This document shows, piece by piece, positions 8,829 to 16,738 of a stretch of 64,000 nt of DNA. The DNA is taken from NCBI RefSeq assembly GCF_003323745.1, contig NZ_QOIL01000003.1, positions 62,001-126,000 of the forward strand. Reading direction: 5' to 3'. Every line of letters starts with the position of its first letter. The first letter of the stretch is position 1. The DNA is from Sphaerisporangium album (GTDB lineage: Bacteria; Actinomycetota; Actinomycetes; Streptosporangiales; Streptosporangiaceae). The notes below the pieces were generated by a model. That model did no database searches, was not told the origin of the DNA, and saw nothing but the letters and a program-made list of their open reading frames with translations. Made by a program: the position numbers and the translations under genes.

Positions 8829-9497
8829 GTGACCACCCTCCGTAATTCCTTCGACGGAGGCGTCGATGGCTCGGTGATCACTGTGGCGGGGTCGGGAGGG
8901 GCCAGCGGGGACCCGCTCGGCTACGTCAGCGGGTCCGTCGTCTACTCCTCCACTCACGCCCACTCCGGGACGCTGAGCGCCAAGCTCCCGGCCGCCGGGT
9001 TCCGGTCGGTGGGGCATGAGCTCCCGGCGCCGGCCTTCTGGATCCGGTTCTATGCCTGGTTGCAGGGGCACTACACCGGGTCGCTGGTGCGGCTGTGGAC
9101 CGGTCTGGACGCCTCGGGGACCTACAGCGGCGGCATCAATACCCGAGCGGACGGCACCCTGGACCTGATCTGCGGTGGCGCCACAGTCAATCTCTCCGGG
9201 ACGGTCCCGCTGAACGCGTGGGTGCGCCTGGAGGGCTTCTGGTCGACCACCGGCGGGGCTGAGTTGCGCCGCTACAACAGTCCCGAGAGTCTCACCGTTT
9301 CGGGCTCCGTGACCACGGCGGCCAACCTGGCGGGATCTGTCTCCACGCAGGAGGTGGTCCGGGTTTCGGTCGCCACGGACGCGTACCTGGACGACTTCGA
9401 TGTGAGCTCGGACGGGTGGATCGGGCCCACGAACATCGACATGCCGCCACGTCCCGTGTTTCTGCGGTCTGCCGTCCACAGGGCGGCGTCCTGGTAG
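8829..9497 (+). CDS. Tail protein with LamG/concanavalin-like fold
   Basis: A 222-aa protein with the alternating strand pattern of jelly-roll lectin domains: an N-terminal FDGG turn, FWIRFYAWLQG, then LPLNAWVRLEGFW-type strands and a terminal YLDDFDVSSDGWIGP motif. LamG-like domains in phage tails usually bind carbohydrates, so this may contribute to host-surface recognition. GTG start 4 bp after the preceding stop. Fold assignment is by pattern only. Confidence 0.65.
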   Translation: MTTLRNSFDGGVDGSVITVAGSGGASGDPLGYVSGSVVYSSTHAHSGTLSAKLPAAGFRSVGHELPAPAFWIRFYAWLQGHYTGSLVRLWTGLDASGTYSGGINTRADGTLDLICGGATVNLSGTVPLNAWVRLEGFWSTTGGAELRRYNSPESLTVSGSVTTAANLAGSVSTQEVVRVSVATDAYLDDFDVSSDGWIGPTNIDMPPRPVFLRSAVHRAASW

Positions 9498-9508
9498 GGA
9501 GGTAGCTG

Positions 9509-10501
9509 GTGGCTCGTCTCGGCCGCGGCATCCCGGTCCGGCAGGTCGTCCGCCGGCCGCCGCTCGTCAGCTACGACGCTGAGGCTGCTCTCCCGCCGTT
9601 CGAGACACCGTTTCGGTATCCGCGTGACCAGCAGTTCACCAGCGGGCCGTTCGTCACGCCGTTCATCTATCCACCGATGCAGGTCAGCGCGCCGCACATC
9701 CCCGGGTCGCTGATCACGAGAGACGGCGAGATCGAGTGGAACGGCATGCTGTGGTCGCCGTCCAACCAGTACCGCCCATCGCCGAAGCTGACCGGCTGGG
9801 ACAGCATCAAGCTCAGCAACGGCAACGTGGAGCGCGGCTCGCGGCATGGCGCGTGGCCTGGGCGCAAGCTCGCCGGCCAGCGCATCGTCAACGCCACCGT
9901 CCAGCTCAACGACGACTCGCCGACGTTCCAGGACTCGCTGGACGCGATGATCAACTCGTGGGCGCCGCCGGACGGTGCCGAGGAGTACCCGCTTGCGATC
10001 CGGACCCGTGGCAAGGTGCTGATCGCCTTCGGCGCGATCATCCAGGCCGACGCGCCACCGGACCTGTTCGGTATCGGCGTCTCCAACATCCTCATCCAGT
10101 GGGCCTGCAGCGACCCCAGGCGGTTCGGCACCGACTTCAACGCCGTACGCCTGGACCTTGCCGGTGGCACGCTGACCAACCCCGGCAACGCCCCCGCGAG
10201 CCCGCGGTTCCGCTTCCACGGCCCCGTCACCACCCCGCGCATCCAGCTCGCTGACCGGATCCTGGCGTTCAACGTCGCGATCGGCACCGGCGAGCGGCTC
10301 GACGTCGACACCGCCAACGGCGACCTGGGCGTGTACAACACTCCCGGCACGGTGCAGCTCGCCGACTACGTCCGCCTCGACGCCTTCAGCGTCCCCGTCG
10401 AGCGGCTCACCCTCCCTGGTGGCACCTGGCCGATCCAGTACATCCCCGACGCCGGCGGGGCCGGCGGGTTCGACGTCTTCTGGCGCAGCACGTGGTGGTA
10501 G
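9509..10501 (+). CDS. Distal tail (Dit)-like protein
   Basis: A 330-aa protein in the place of the siphovirus distal tail protein, between tail-surface genes and the hub-like gene. Segments such as DGEIEWNGMLWSPS, YPLAIRTRGK and the ACSDPRRFG turn, followed by a C-terminal galectin-like beta region, fit the phage-tail/Dit family that links tail tube to the tip hub. GTG start with GGGAGG upstream. Confidence 0.7.
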   Translation: MARLGRGIPVRQVVRRPPLVSYDAEAALPPFETPFRYPRDQQFTSGPFVTPFIYPPMQVSAPHIPGSLITRDGEIEWNGMLWSPSNQYRPSPKLTGWDSIKLSNGNVERGSRHGAWPGRKLAGQRIVNATVQLNDDSPTFQDSLDAMINSWAPPDGAEEYPLAIRTRGKVLIAFGAIIQADAPPDLFGIGVSNILIQWACSDPRRFGTDFNAVRLDLAGGTLTNPGNAPASPRFRFHGPVTTPRIQLADRILAFNVAIGTGERLDVDTANGDLGVYNTPGTVQLADYVRLDAFSVPVERLTLPGGTWPIQYIPDAGGAGGFDVFWRSTWW

Positions 10502-10537
10502 TCCGCCCCGGCTTGGACTGGGAGACGGGGGCGAGGC

Positions 10538-11689
10538 GTGGCCGTCCCCTACCGGTACCTGATCTGCGACTTGCTGACCGACCGCGAGGTCGCCGACGTC
10601 GAGTTCGACAACGTCACCTACGACCATCGGATCAACATGCCGGGTGTTTTCACCGGCAAACTGGAGCTCGCGGACCTGCGGCTGTCGAAGTTGTGGAACC
10701 GCGTCATGCCGCGGGACACCGGCGACCGGTCCAGCGGCGTCGGCCGGCACATCATCCACGTCATCCGCGGCGATGACCTGTGGGGGTCGTACTGGCTGTG
10801 GTACGGCAAAGTGTCTCAACAGGGCGGCCAGGCCCCCGTGGCCGACGTCAAGGGCATGAGCCTGGACGGGTTCATGCAACAGGTCGAGATCCAGGCGGAC
10901 CTGTCCTACATCGGCCTGGATCAAATCGAGATCGCCCGCCAGCTCGTCGGGCACATGCAATCCGACCCGCGAGCGGACCTGGGCATCCTGCTCCCGGCCG
11001 GGGACACCGGCGTGTTGCAGGACCTGATCATCGCCGCCACCGACAACGCCCGCTACGGGCAGAAGCTGCAGGAACTCGCCAACGCGCAGAACGGCTTCCA
11101 GTACCGGATCAACACCCGCATCGCCGGACGCGCGCGCGTGCGGGAGCTGGTGTACGGCTACCCGACGCTCGGGAAGGTCAACACACGCCACGATTACTCC
11201 CAGCCGGGCAACGTGCTGTCCTGGTCTGAAGAGGTGGACGCGACCCGGGGCGGTACCCGGTGGCGCGCCCAGGGCGCCTCGACGTCCAACGATCTGTCGC
11301 TTGCATCGGGGCCGCTGGTATCGCAGGTCGCCGAGGCGACCGAGCACCTGAACGACGGCTGGCCCCGGATCGACCGCACAGCGTCCTACCCCGACGTCCG
11401 TGACCTGCCCACCCTCAACGCGTTCGCGCAGTTCTGGGCCGCGACCGCGCCCGGGGTGACCCGGGTCTACACCACCACGGTGCAACTGCCGGACAACCCG
11501 ACACTCACCCCGCACGATCTCGGCGACACTGCCGCCTTGCGTCTGGTCAACGAACGCTATCCCGAGGTCGACGGCGTGGCCTCGTTCGTCCGTGACTGGC
11601 CGGTCGTCGGGCTCGAGGTGCGCCCACCGCGGCGCGACAACGATGTCGAGGAGGCCACGCTGATCTACGGGGGCAGCAATGGCGGTTAG
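10538..11689 (+). CDS. Tail-tip hub / Tal-like minor tail protein
   Basis: A 383-aa protein following the Dit-like gene. It opens with YRYLICDLLTDREVADVEFDNVTYD and has GVFTGKLEL, SYWLWYGKV and a repeated Gly/Trp region typical of baseplate hub (gp27-like) subunits of actinophages; length and order fit the tail-associated structural protein. GTG start. It overlaps the next gene by 11 bp, suggesting tightly coupled synthesis of tip components. Confidence 0.7.
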   Translation: MAVPYRYLICDLLTDREVADVEFDNVTYDHRINMPGVFTGKLELADLRLSKLWNRVMPRDTGDRSSGVGRHIIHVIRGDDLWGSYWLWYGKVSQQGGQAPVADVKGMSLDGFMQQVEIQADLSYIGLDQIEIARQLVGHMQSDPRADLGILLPAGDTGVLQDLIIAATDNARYGQKLQELANAQNGFQYRINTRIAGRARVRELVYGYPTLGKVNTRHDYSQPGNVLSWSEEVDATRGGTRWRAQGASTSNDLSLASGPLVSQVAEATEHLNDGWPRIDRTASYPDVRDLPTLNAFAQFWAATAPGVTRVYTTTVQLPDNPTLTPHDLGDTAALRLVNERYPEVDGVASFVRDWPVVGLEVRPPRRDNDVEEATLIYGGSNGG

Positions 11690-12413
11690 CTACCCGATGG
11701 ACTTGCCCGACCGGGTGCAGGTGCTGGAACGGATGCTGCAGCTGCTGATGGCGGCCGCACAGACCCGCCCGGCGCTGGATCAGATCAGCGGAGGCAAGCT
11801 TCAGATCGGCGCCGATGGCGGTCCGCGGATCGTCCTGGCCATCGGCGAGGACGGTCTCCCGGAGCTGCGGTTCTACCCCGACAGCGGGACCAGCTACGCG
11901 CGGATCGTCGCAGGCAGCGACGGTGGGGCGACCGGGATCGGCATGATCGGCGAAGCGGGGACGGCAGGCAACAAGTTCCAAGTGCTGCACCGGGCCGACA
12001 CCTACCAGGTACTGCACATGGGTGCGGTCGCTGACCAGGCTGACGGCGGCATGCTGCAGCTCGGCGTCGACTTCGCCGCCTCAGGGTACTTCGGCACGGC
12101 CGACCAGTTTCAGAACTACTGGTACCACCAGGCCGACAGAACATCGCTCGTGGGCCGGTTCGCGAACAACAGCGCGAACTCGTACTGGGGCATGATCGTC
12201 GGTGGTGTGACGGTCGGCTCGGGCGGGTCCGGCGGGATCGTCACCTACGGGCCGACGATGGCGAGCACGATGCGGCCGGTGGCTTGCGTCCGCGACGGCG
12301 CCGCCACCCCCAACTTCACCTGGTGCGTCACCGCCAGCTCGACGACCGGGTTCACTGTGAGCTGGAGCAACAGCACCGGCAAAGAGATCGATTACTGCAG
12401 CTTCCGCACATGA
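11679..12413 (+). CDS. Minor tail protein, probable receptor-contact component
   Basis: A 244-aa protein with a short helical N-terminus (RVQVLERMLQLLM), suited to trimerisation, followed by a glycine-rich beta region typical of fibre shafts and a compact C-terminal domain ending in TGFTVSWSNSTGKE. Such N-helix plus beta-shaft architecture is common in short actinophage tail fibres. ATG start lies within the end of the preceding gene. Confidence 0.65.
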   Translation: MAVSYPMDLPDRVQVLERMLQLLMAAAQTRPALDQISGGKLQIGADGGPRIVLAIGEDGLPELRFYPDSGTSYARIVAGSDGGATGIGMIGEAGTAGNKFQVLHRADTYQVLHMGAVADQADGGMLQLGVDFAASGYFGTADQFQNYWYHQADRTSLVGRFANNSANSYWGMIVGGVTVGSGGSGGIVTYGPTMASTMRPVACVRDGAATPNFTWCVTASSTTGFTVSWSNSTGKEIDYCSFRT

Positions 12414-12423
12414 GGAGGTGGCA

Positions 12424-13134
12424 GTGGCCGAGGAGTGGACCATCGCCGAGGTACGGCTTAGCCCTGCCACGCAGTACGAGGTCGGGCCCGACCGCACGCT
12501 CCAGGAGGTCGCGGCGGACCGGTGGGACATCGACCTGGACACTCCGCAGGGCCGGATCACTCATTTCTTGCCGGTGTCCACCGTGGCGTGGCGGATCGCC
12601 GAGTACGGCCTGGACCCGGCCGACCCTCAGCATGTGGCGCAGGCGCTCGACATGGCGTTGCACGAGCCGCACATCCCCCCGCCCGACCAACCGCCTCCGC
12701 AGGCCTCGGCAGTGGTGGTGTGGACGCCCCAGGGCGTGGTGGAACAGCCGACGCCGGCCGCGCAGCCGCAGGCGACGGCGACCGCGGCCGGGAACGCGGA
12801 GATGACGCTGATGACCGCAGCGTCGCTCGATGACGCCCGCCAGGCGCATCTGGCCAGGATCGAGGCGGCCAAGGAGCGGGTGCGGGTGGTGTCGCCCGTC
12901 CCGCGGGCGTCTACGGCCCGTGCTGGGCTGCGACGAACTGCGCCGGCCGCGCCGTGTCCGCTGGAGTGGATGCGAGGCCACGCGGCGTCCTGTCTCGATG
13001 TCGAGGACGTCGAGGCGAAGCGGAAGCTGGTCGAGCAGGCACGGGCCGCGTACGCGGCGCACCACGCTGCTCCCAGCGCGCCATCTGATCAGCCGTCGGC
13101 TGTGGACGAAGTCCCGGTTCTGAGAGACGGCTGA
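12424..13134 (+). CDS. Phage tail-region protein with disordered centre
   Basis: A 236-aa protein. GTG 12424 is preferred to the GTG at 12418, because the GAGGAGG ribosome-binding site at 12412-12418 would overlap the earlier codon. The N-terminal 75 residues look folded (EWTIAEVRL, TVAWRIAEYGLDP); residues 80-125 are Pro/Gln/Ala-rich; the C-terminal half is helical with two cysteines. No family recognised. Position at the end of the tail genes suggests a tail accessory or assembly factor. Confidence 0.6.
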   Translation: MAEEWTIAEVRLSPATQYEVGPDRTLQEVAADRWDIDLDTPQGRITHFLPVSTVAWRIAEYGLDPADPQHVAQALDMALHEPHIPPPDQPPPQASAVVVWTPQGVVEQPTPAAQPQATATAAGNAEMTLMTAASLDDARQAHLARIEAAKERVRVVSPVPRASTARAGLRRTAPAAPCPLEWMRGHAASCLDVEDVEAKRKLVEQARAAYAAHHAAPSAPSDQPSAVDEVPVLRDG

Positions 13135-13136
13135 GT

Positions 13137-13301
13137 GTGGGCCTGGCGATCGGCTCGTCGGCACTCGATCGGGTGGTGAGCCGGGCTTCGCGGTCGGCGG
13201 GGCCGTGCCGACCGTACCGCCTGGCTGGCATGGCGTCCCGCAAGCAGGCATTTCGCATCGACGTGCCGCTGCGCGGGCTCCGCCTGGCGGGTGGCACCTG
13301 A
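13137..13301 (+). CDS. Possible 54-aa phage protein
   Basis: A short GTG-started frame fills the gap between the tail genes and the lysis region (starts VGLAIGSSALDRVV, ends RIDVPLRGLRLAGGT). It begins 2 bp after the preceding stop. No clear ribosome-binding site or family; codon use looks coding, but the call is weak. Confidence 0.35.
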   Translation: MGLAIGSSALDRVVSRASRSAGPCRPYRLAGMASRKQAFRIDVPLRGLRLAGGT

Positions 13302-13318
13302 CCTGGAAAGTAGGCCGA

Positions 13319-13663
13319 GTGGACCTGGCGACCATCCCGTGGGCTCAGGGATCGTTGGTCGGCATCACCTTGGCGGTGATCTTCGCCACCGTCGGCCTGG
13401 TCCTCAAGGGCGTCCTGGTCCACCGGTCGGTCGTGGACGATGTCCGCGCAGACCGGGACGCCCGGATCGCCGAGGCCAACGAGGACGCCGAGGAGTGGCG
13501 CCGGTTATGGGAAGCGGAGCGGGAGGCCCACGAGGTGACCCGACGCGCCCACGACGAAGAGCGCCGCGCCGAGCTGCGCGCCGCGGCCGAGGGCACGCAG
13601 CTCGCCGCGGCGCTCCTGCAGACGATTCAGACACGCCAGATCGAGGCGGGCCATGACACGTGA
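13319..13663 (+). CDS. Phage membrane-anchored coiled-coil protein
   Basis: A 114-aa protein with one N-terminal transmembrane helix (GITLAVIFATVGLVLKGVLV, about residues 11-30) and a long charged helix after it (residues 38-100, rich in Arg/Glu/Ala). GTG 13319 gives a clean membrane protein; a longer upstream frame exists but looks non-coding. Located between tail and lysis genes, it could be a lysis accessory (spanin- or holin-like) factor; its topology does not decide this. It overlaps the next gene by 11 bp. Confidence 0.6.
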   Translation: MDLATIPWAQGSLVGITLAVIFATVGLVLKGVLVHRSVVDDVRADRDARIAEANEDAEEWRRLWEAEREAHEVTRRAHDEERRAELRAAAEGTQLAAALLQTIQTRQIEAGHDT

Positions 13664-13856
13664 CGAGCAGCGGCCAGACCTGGACCAGGCGGCGCGTCTG
13701 GTCGCTGAATCCCGGCGCCGCGCCGAACAGGACGCTCGCGAAGCACGCGAGCGGGCCCGTAGCAAGTACTCGCTGGCCGCGATGTTGCGCCGCCTGCGTG
13801 AAGAGAACGGGTTCGAAGCGATCATGAACGACGCGTTCGGGGGTAGGCGTGACTGA
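13653..13856 (+). CDS. Small helical phage protein
   Basis: A 67-aa protein, almost entirely charged helix (RRRAEQDAREARERARSKYS then LRRLREENGFEAIM). ATG start inside the previous gene and 8-bp overlap with the next, so it is part of a packed lysis-region operon. No transmembrane segment or catalytic motif; function unknown. Confidence 0.6.
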   Translation: MTRDEQRPDLDQAARLVAESRRRAEQDAREARERARSKYSLAAMLRRLREENGFEAIMNDAFGGRRD

Positions 13857-14175
13857 CGCGATGTACGCCGTGGGCACCGTGCTGGTGGTGCTGTCGGCGG
13901 TTCTGGCCGATGCCTGCGTGGCCGCGCAGATGCTGCTGGCCCGCTGGTGGCGGACATCCCAGGGGATCCACGTGTTCGTCTTCCAGGCGGCGCTCGGGCT
14001 GTGCCTGTCGCTGTGGGCGCTACGCCTGATCGTCCCCGACGGCGATTGGTTCCTGTTCGCTCGCACCGCCTCGTTCGCCGCGATCCCCGTGGTGCTCGCC
14101 TGGCGGCTGAGCATCATCATCCGCACCTGGCGGCAGGCGCGCCGGCAGCGAAAGGACGCCCAATATGGCCATTGA
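13849..14175 (+). CDS. Phage membrane protein, holin candidate
   Basis: A 108-aa protein with three predicted membrane segments (about residues 7-27, 42-62 and 71-90) and a basic C-terminal tail (RTWRQARRQRKDAQYGH). It immediately precedes and overlaps the endolysin gene by 11 bp. Small polytopic membrane proteins with basic tails next to an endolysin are typical holins; a second candidate lies after the endolysin (15363-15704). GTG start. Confidence 0.6.
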   Translation: MTDAMYAVGTVLVVLSAVLADACVAAQMLLARWWRTSQGIHVFVFQAALGLCLSLWALRLIVPDGDWFLFARTASFAAIPVVLAWRLSIIIRTWRQARRQRKDAQYGH

Positions 14176-15010
14176 TCTGGTGACCCGCAAGGAATGGGGC
14201 GCCCGTGCGCCACGCGGGTCGTACTCGACGGTGCGATCCACCCGCGGGGTGAAGGTCCACTACACCGGCGGCCGGGTCGACCCGCGCCTAGCCGAGGACC
14301 ACGACCGGTGCGTCGCCGCGGTGAAGGCCGTCCAGAACATGCACATGGATGGCAACGGCTGGCTGGACATCGCCTACTCGATGGTGGCCTGCCCGCACCG
14401 CAAGGTGTTCGTCGGACGCGGCCCGGGTCATCTGACCGCCGCCAACGGCCCCGGCCTGAACACCGGCCATTACTCGGTGCTGGGCCTGGTCGGTAACTCC
14501 GGGCTGGTCGTGCCCTCCGACGGGATGCTGCACGGCATCCTCGACGCGATCGAGTACCTGCGCGATGAGGGCGGCGCCGGCCGGGAGATCAAGGGCCACC
14601 GCGACGGCTACGCCACCGACTGCCCTGGCGGGCAGCTGTACTCCTGGGTGCGCAAGGGCGCGCCGCGGCCGGGCGCCAACAGCACGCCGGCGAAGTCCAA
14701 GCCCGAGCCGGCCCCGAAGCCGATCGAGATCGTGTGGGAGGGGGACGTGCCGCGCTGGCCGGGGCGGGTCCTGACCTACACCAAGGGCAAGCCCTACATG
14801 CAAGGCGAGGACGTCCGCGTCTGGCAGGCCAAACTGCAGAAGCGCGGCTGGTCGATCGACGTCGACGGCCTGTTCGGCGAGGAGTCGACCGCGGTGTGCC
14901 GCAACTACCAGCAGGCCACCGGGCTGATGAAGAGCGGCTCGGGCCAGGTCGACGAGGACACCTGGAACATGTCGTGGTCCTGGCGGCCGCCGACCCCGGC
15001 GAAAAGCTGA
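14165..15010 (+). CDS. Endolysin: N-acetylmuramoyl-L-alanine amidase with peptidoglycan-binding domain
   Basis: A 281-aa lysin that cleaves the amide bond between muramic acid and the peptide stem at the end of the lytic cycle. The N-terminal PGRP/amidase_2 domain (about 1-165) starts with the family motif TRKEWGAR and shows the expected zinc ligands His32, His145 and Cys153, in the contexts KVHYTGG, KGHRDG and TDCPGG. A Pro/Lys linker follows at about 168-190, then a PG_binding_1 repeat at about 210-270 (VRVWQAKLQKRGW, DGLFGEES). There is no signal peptide, so export would depend on a holin. ATG start overlaps the upstream membrane gene. Confidence 0.93.
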   Translation: MAIDLVTRKEWGARAPRGSYSTVRSTRGVKVHYTGGRVDPRLAEDHDRCVAAVKAVQNMHMDGNGWLDIAYSMVACPHRKVFVGRGPGHLTAANGPGLNTGHYSVLGLVGNSGLVVPSDGMLHGILDAIEYLRDEGGAGREIKGHRDGYATDCPGGQLYSWVRKGAPRPGANSTPAKSKPEPAPKPIEIVWEGDVPRWPGRVLTYTKGKPYMQGEDVRVWQAKLQKRGWSIDVDGLFGEESTAVCRNYQQATGLMKSGSGQVDEDTWNMSWSWRPPTPAKS

Positions 15011-15097
15011 GCTCGTCAACTTCCGTCAGCATCCGTCAACCCTCGACCAGCCCAACGCGGCTGGTTCTTCTGCTTTCCGACCCAGATCAGGAGAACA

Positions 15098-15363
15098 ATG
15101 TCTCAGCCCACCACCCGCGCCAAGTTCCGCTGCCAGAGCGTCGAGCGGTTCACCCCCGAGCACACCCAGGGCACGCGCACCTACCGGTTCACCGCCCAGT
15201 ACGACCCCAGCATGCCGGAGGACCAGCGGTACGCCCGGTACACCCGTCCGGCGAGATGCGAATCGCGGTCGACAACCCCAGCGTGTTCTTCGAGCCCGGC
15301 AAGGACTACTACTTCGACATCACGCCGGTGCTTGCCGAGACCCCGGTGCCCGTCGAGACCTGA
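15098..15363 (+). pseudogene. 88-aa phage protein interrupted by a frameshift at about 15244
   Basis: ATG 15098 follows a good AGGAG site and reads 49 codons (AKFRCQSVERF, QRYARYT). The natural continuation (PSGEMRIAVDNPSVFFEPGK) lies in the -1 frame and ends at TGA 15361-15363. Re-joined, the protein is about 88 aa and resembles a small protein common in actinophages (KFRC start, then FEPGK(D/E)YY-type end). The break looks like loss of one C in a CCCC run (CACCCGTCC). It is a mutation, a sequencing error or, less likely, recoding, as no good slippery heptamer is present. Confidence 0.6.
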
Positions 15364-15704
15364 TGGACCCGCTGCTCGACCTGACGCGGCTGCTGATGGT
15401 GCGCCGCGCGGAGCTCCTGCAGGAGCAAGAACCCGATCATCCCGCCGTGGCGGCGGGCGTCCCCAAGGAGGGGCACATGAGTGACGCCAACAAGAAGGCC
15501 ATCCGCACCGCCATCCAGACCGGTATCGGTGTCGCCGCGGCGCTGCCGATGATCGTCGCCGCTTCAGGGGTCCCCGCGGCGCTGCCGTGGGTCGCGGGTG
15601 CTCTCGCGGTCGCGGGTGGTGTGGCCCGGGTGATGGCGCTGCCGGTGGTTCAGGCGCTGCTGCCGTCGTGGCTGCGCACGGACTCCAGCGCCTCTCGGCG
15701 ATAG
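15363..15704 (+). CDS. Phage holin candidate with two possible starts
   Basis: A 113-aa protein from ATG 15363, which overlaps the previous stop (TGATG). A second in-frame ATG at 15477 has a much stronger ribosome-binding site (AAGGAGG at 15464-15470) and would give 75 aa. The common part has a hydrophobic segment of about 45 residues (QTGIGVAAALPMIVAASG, then LPWVAGALAVAGGVARVMAL) consistent with two membrane passes, and a charged C-terminus. Placement after the endolysin supports a holin role. If both starts are used, the long form would add a charged N-terminus, as in lambda S107/S105. Confidence 0.55.
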   Translation: MDPLLDLTRLLMVRRAELLQEQEPDHPAVAAGVPKEGHMSDANKKAIRTAIQTGIGVAAALPMIVAASGVPAALPWVAGALAVAGGVARVMALPVVQALLPSWLRTDSSASRR

Positions 15705-15717
15705 GACAGCTCGCGCA

Positions 15718-15761
15718 GACGGCCCGCGTTCTCTTCGTCCAGGGAGGGAGCGCGGGCCGTC
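15718..15761 (+). terminator. Strong hairpin closing the phage late operon
   Basis: An 11-bp perfect stem (GACGGCCCGCG at 15718-15728 with CGCGGGCCGTC at 15751-15761) lies 14 bp after the last late gene. No T-tract follows, as is common in high-GC terminators. A second smaller hairpin (AGCCTGG/CCAGGCT, 15770-15790) follows. Confidence 0.65.
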
Positions 15762-15972
15762 TCGCGCGTAGCCTGGGCTTCGTCCAGGCTCAACGGCGCT
15801 CTGTCGCCCAACCCGGAACTCCGGATCGAGCACTACGCGGAGGCTCCTCGCCCGGCTCAGTGAGCCTCCAGAGTCTGAGCAGTCTCTCGGAAGACGAATT
15901 GAACTGCTCAAACTCCGCCACGCGAGGCGTCTCGCTGTACGCTCGGGAACGTCCCCAGATACGGGGATGCCG

Positions 15973-16145
15973 CCCGCAACTGAGCCATCGAGGGGTCTGG
16001 GATGGCTCAGCGGCGGGCACCACGGCGCTTAACCCGTCCTCTGGCGGGAGAGGTGCCAGACCGCCGCACTCCGGTGCGGCTCGAAGTGCCCGCTGTTCCC
16101 CTGGAATGCGGGCCTCAGCGGCAAGAGGTCCAGGGGATCTCTTCC
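15973..16145 (+). ncRNA. Highly structured non-coding region, candidate RNA with pseudoknot
   Basis: Between the late operon and the tRNA-like gene there is no convincing coding frame, but stem-loops are densely packed. TGAGCCATC/GATGGCTCA is extended by CCCGC/GCGGG (15973-16017). CCTCT/AGAGG lies at 16038-16053, GCCGCAC/GTGCGGC at 16063-16080 and GCCCGC/GCGGGC at 16088-16113. The loop of that last hairpin (TCCCCTGGA, 16097-16105) is perfectly complementary to TCCAGGGGA at 16129-16137, which would make a 9-bp H-type pseudoknot. No known RNA family is recognised; transcription is not demonstrated. Confidence 0.45.
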
Positions 16146-16166
16146 AGGAGACTGGATAGCTGGGGC

Positions 16167-16240
16167 GCTTTCGTCGTCTAGTGGCCTGAGGACGCCGCCC
16201 AGTTGAGGCGGAAACGCCGGTTCGAATCCGGTCGAAAGCG
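16167..16240 (+). tRNA. Atypical tRNA-like gene, Glu-like body with GTT (Asn) anticodon position
   Basis: The 74-nt segment folds as a complete cloverleaf: acceptor GCTTTCG/CGAAAGC; D-arm GTC/GAC with GG in the loop; anticodon stem CCGCC/GGCGG; 4-nt variable loop; T-arm GCCGG-TTCGAAT-CCGGT; discriminator G; no encoded CCA. The body resembles bacterial tRNA-Glu. The 7-nt anticodon loop is CAGTTGA, giving GTT at positions 34-36 (Asn) but A instead of the near-invariant U at position 33. Bases flanking the acceptor stem can pair two further positions. It may be a phage-borne tRNA, a decoy or a decayed copy. Confidence 0.6.
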
Positions 16241-16271
16241 CAACGAAGGGGACCTGATCCCCTGCTCGTAC

Positions 16272-16303
16272 GGGGCCGAGTCGCCTTCGGGCCGCTCGGC
16301 CCC
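16272..16303 (+). terminator. Hairpin downstream of the tRNA-like gene
   Basis: A 9-bp perfect stem, GGGGCCGAG (16272-16280) with CTCGGCCCC (16295-16303), 31 bp after the tRNA-like gene. It probably ends that transcript. Between here and 16622 no complete gene is seen; a fragment around 16495-16550 reads like the first helix of an XRE regulator (VAARRGEIGLTQ) but does not continue. Confidence 0.6.
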
Positions 16304-16622
16304 GCTTCAACTCTTTCCGAATTGGAAACAGTTGACCCTGACCTGCGGCGATGATGGTTACTCGAAACCAGCTTGAAAGAAATCCTTTCGGGTTGCCCGG
16401 AGAACAAACCCTTCATAACTCGCCATACCGGGAGGAAGTGAGCGACCACGTGGCGGCGCCTGGTCGGCGTGGGCTGCTCGTGAGCGAGGGACGCATGCGA
16501 GCGGCGCAGTGGGTCGCCGCCCGACGCGGCGAGATCGGCTTGACCCAGCAGCGACCAGCGCCCCCGTCCGCCTCCCCCGTCGTGGTGGAACGACTGAAAC
16601 TTCCTCTCCCCGGGGATACGAG

Positions 16623-16671
16623 AGCGCCCTCCGCCCTTTGGTCTTCGGACCCAGGGCGGAGGGCGCTTCTT
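16623..16671. terminator. Strong Rho-independent terminator
   Basis: A 15-bp perfect stem (AGCGCCCTCCGCCCT at 16623-16637 with AGGGCGGAGGGCGCT at 16653-16667) followed by TTCTTTG. It separates the tRNA/structured-RNA segment from the next genes. Confidence 0.8.
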
Positions 16672-16738
16672 TGTGTTCACGGCAAAGCTCTCGCGATCCG
16701 GGGCGGCCGCCGTAGCCAGGGCCACTACTGTCCGCGCC

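Noticed and set aside
9272-11515. 747-aa open frame on the - strand opposite the tail-tip genes
   Set aside because: Shadow of three phage structural genes with clear order and ribosome-binding sites.
16167-16240. tRNA-like gene as the attachment site of the element
   Set aside because: It lies inside the element with element-type genes on both sides, and the visible right junction is in the transporter gene; it might still be an old border if two elements are in tandem.
15973-16240. tmRNA (pseudoknot plus tRNA-like domain)
   Set aside because: The tRNA-like part has complete D and anticodon arms, and no tag-peptide frame or characteristic tmRNA ends were found.
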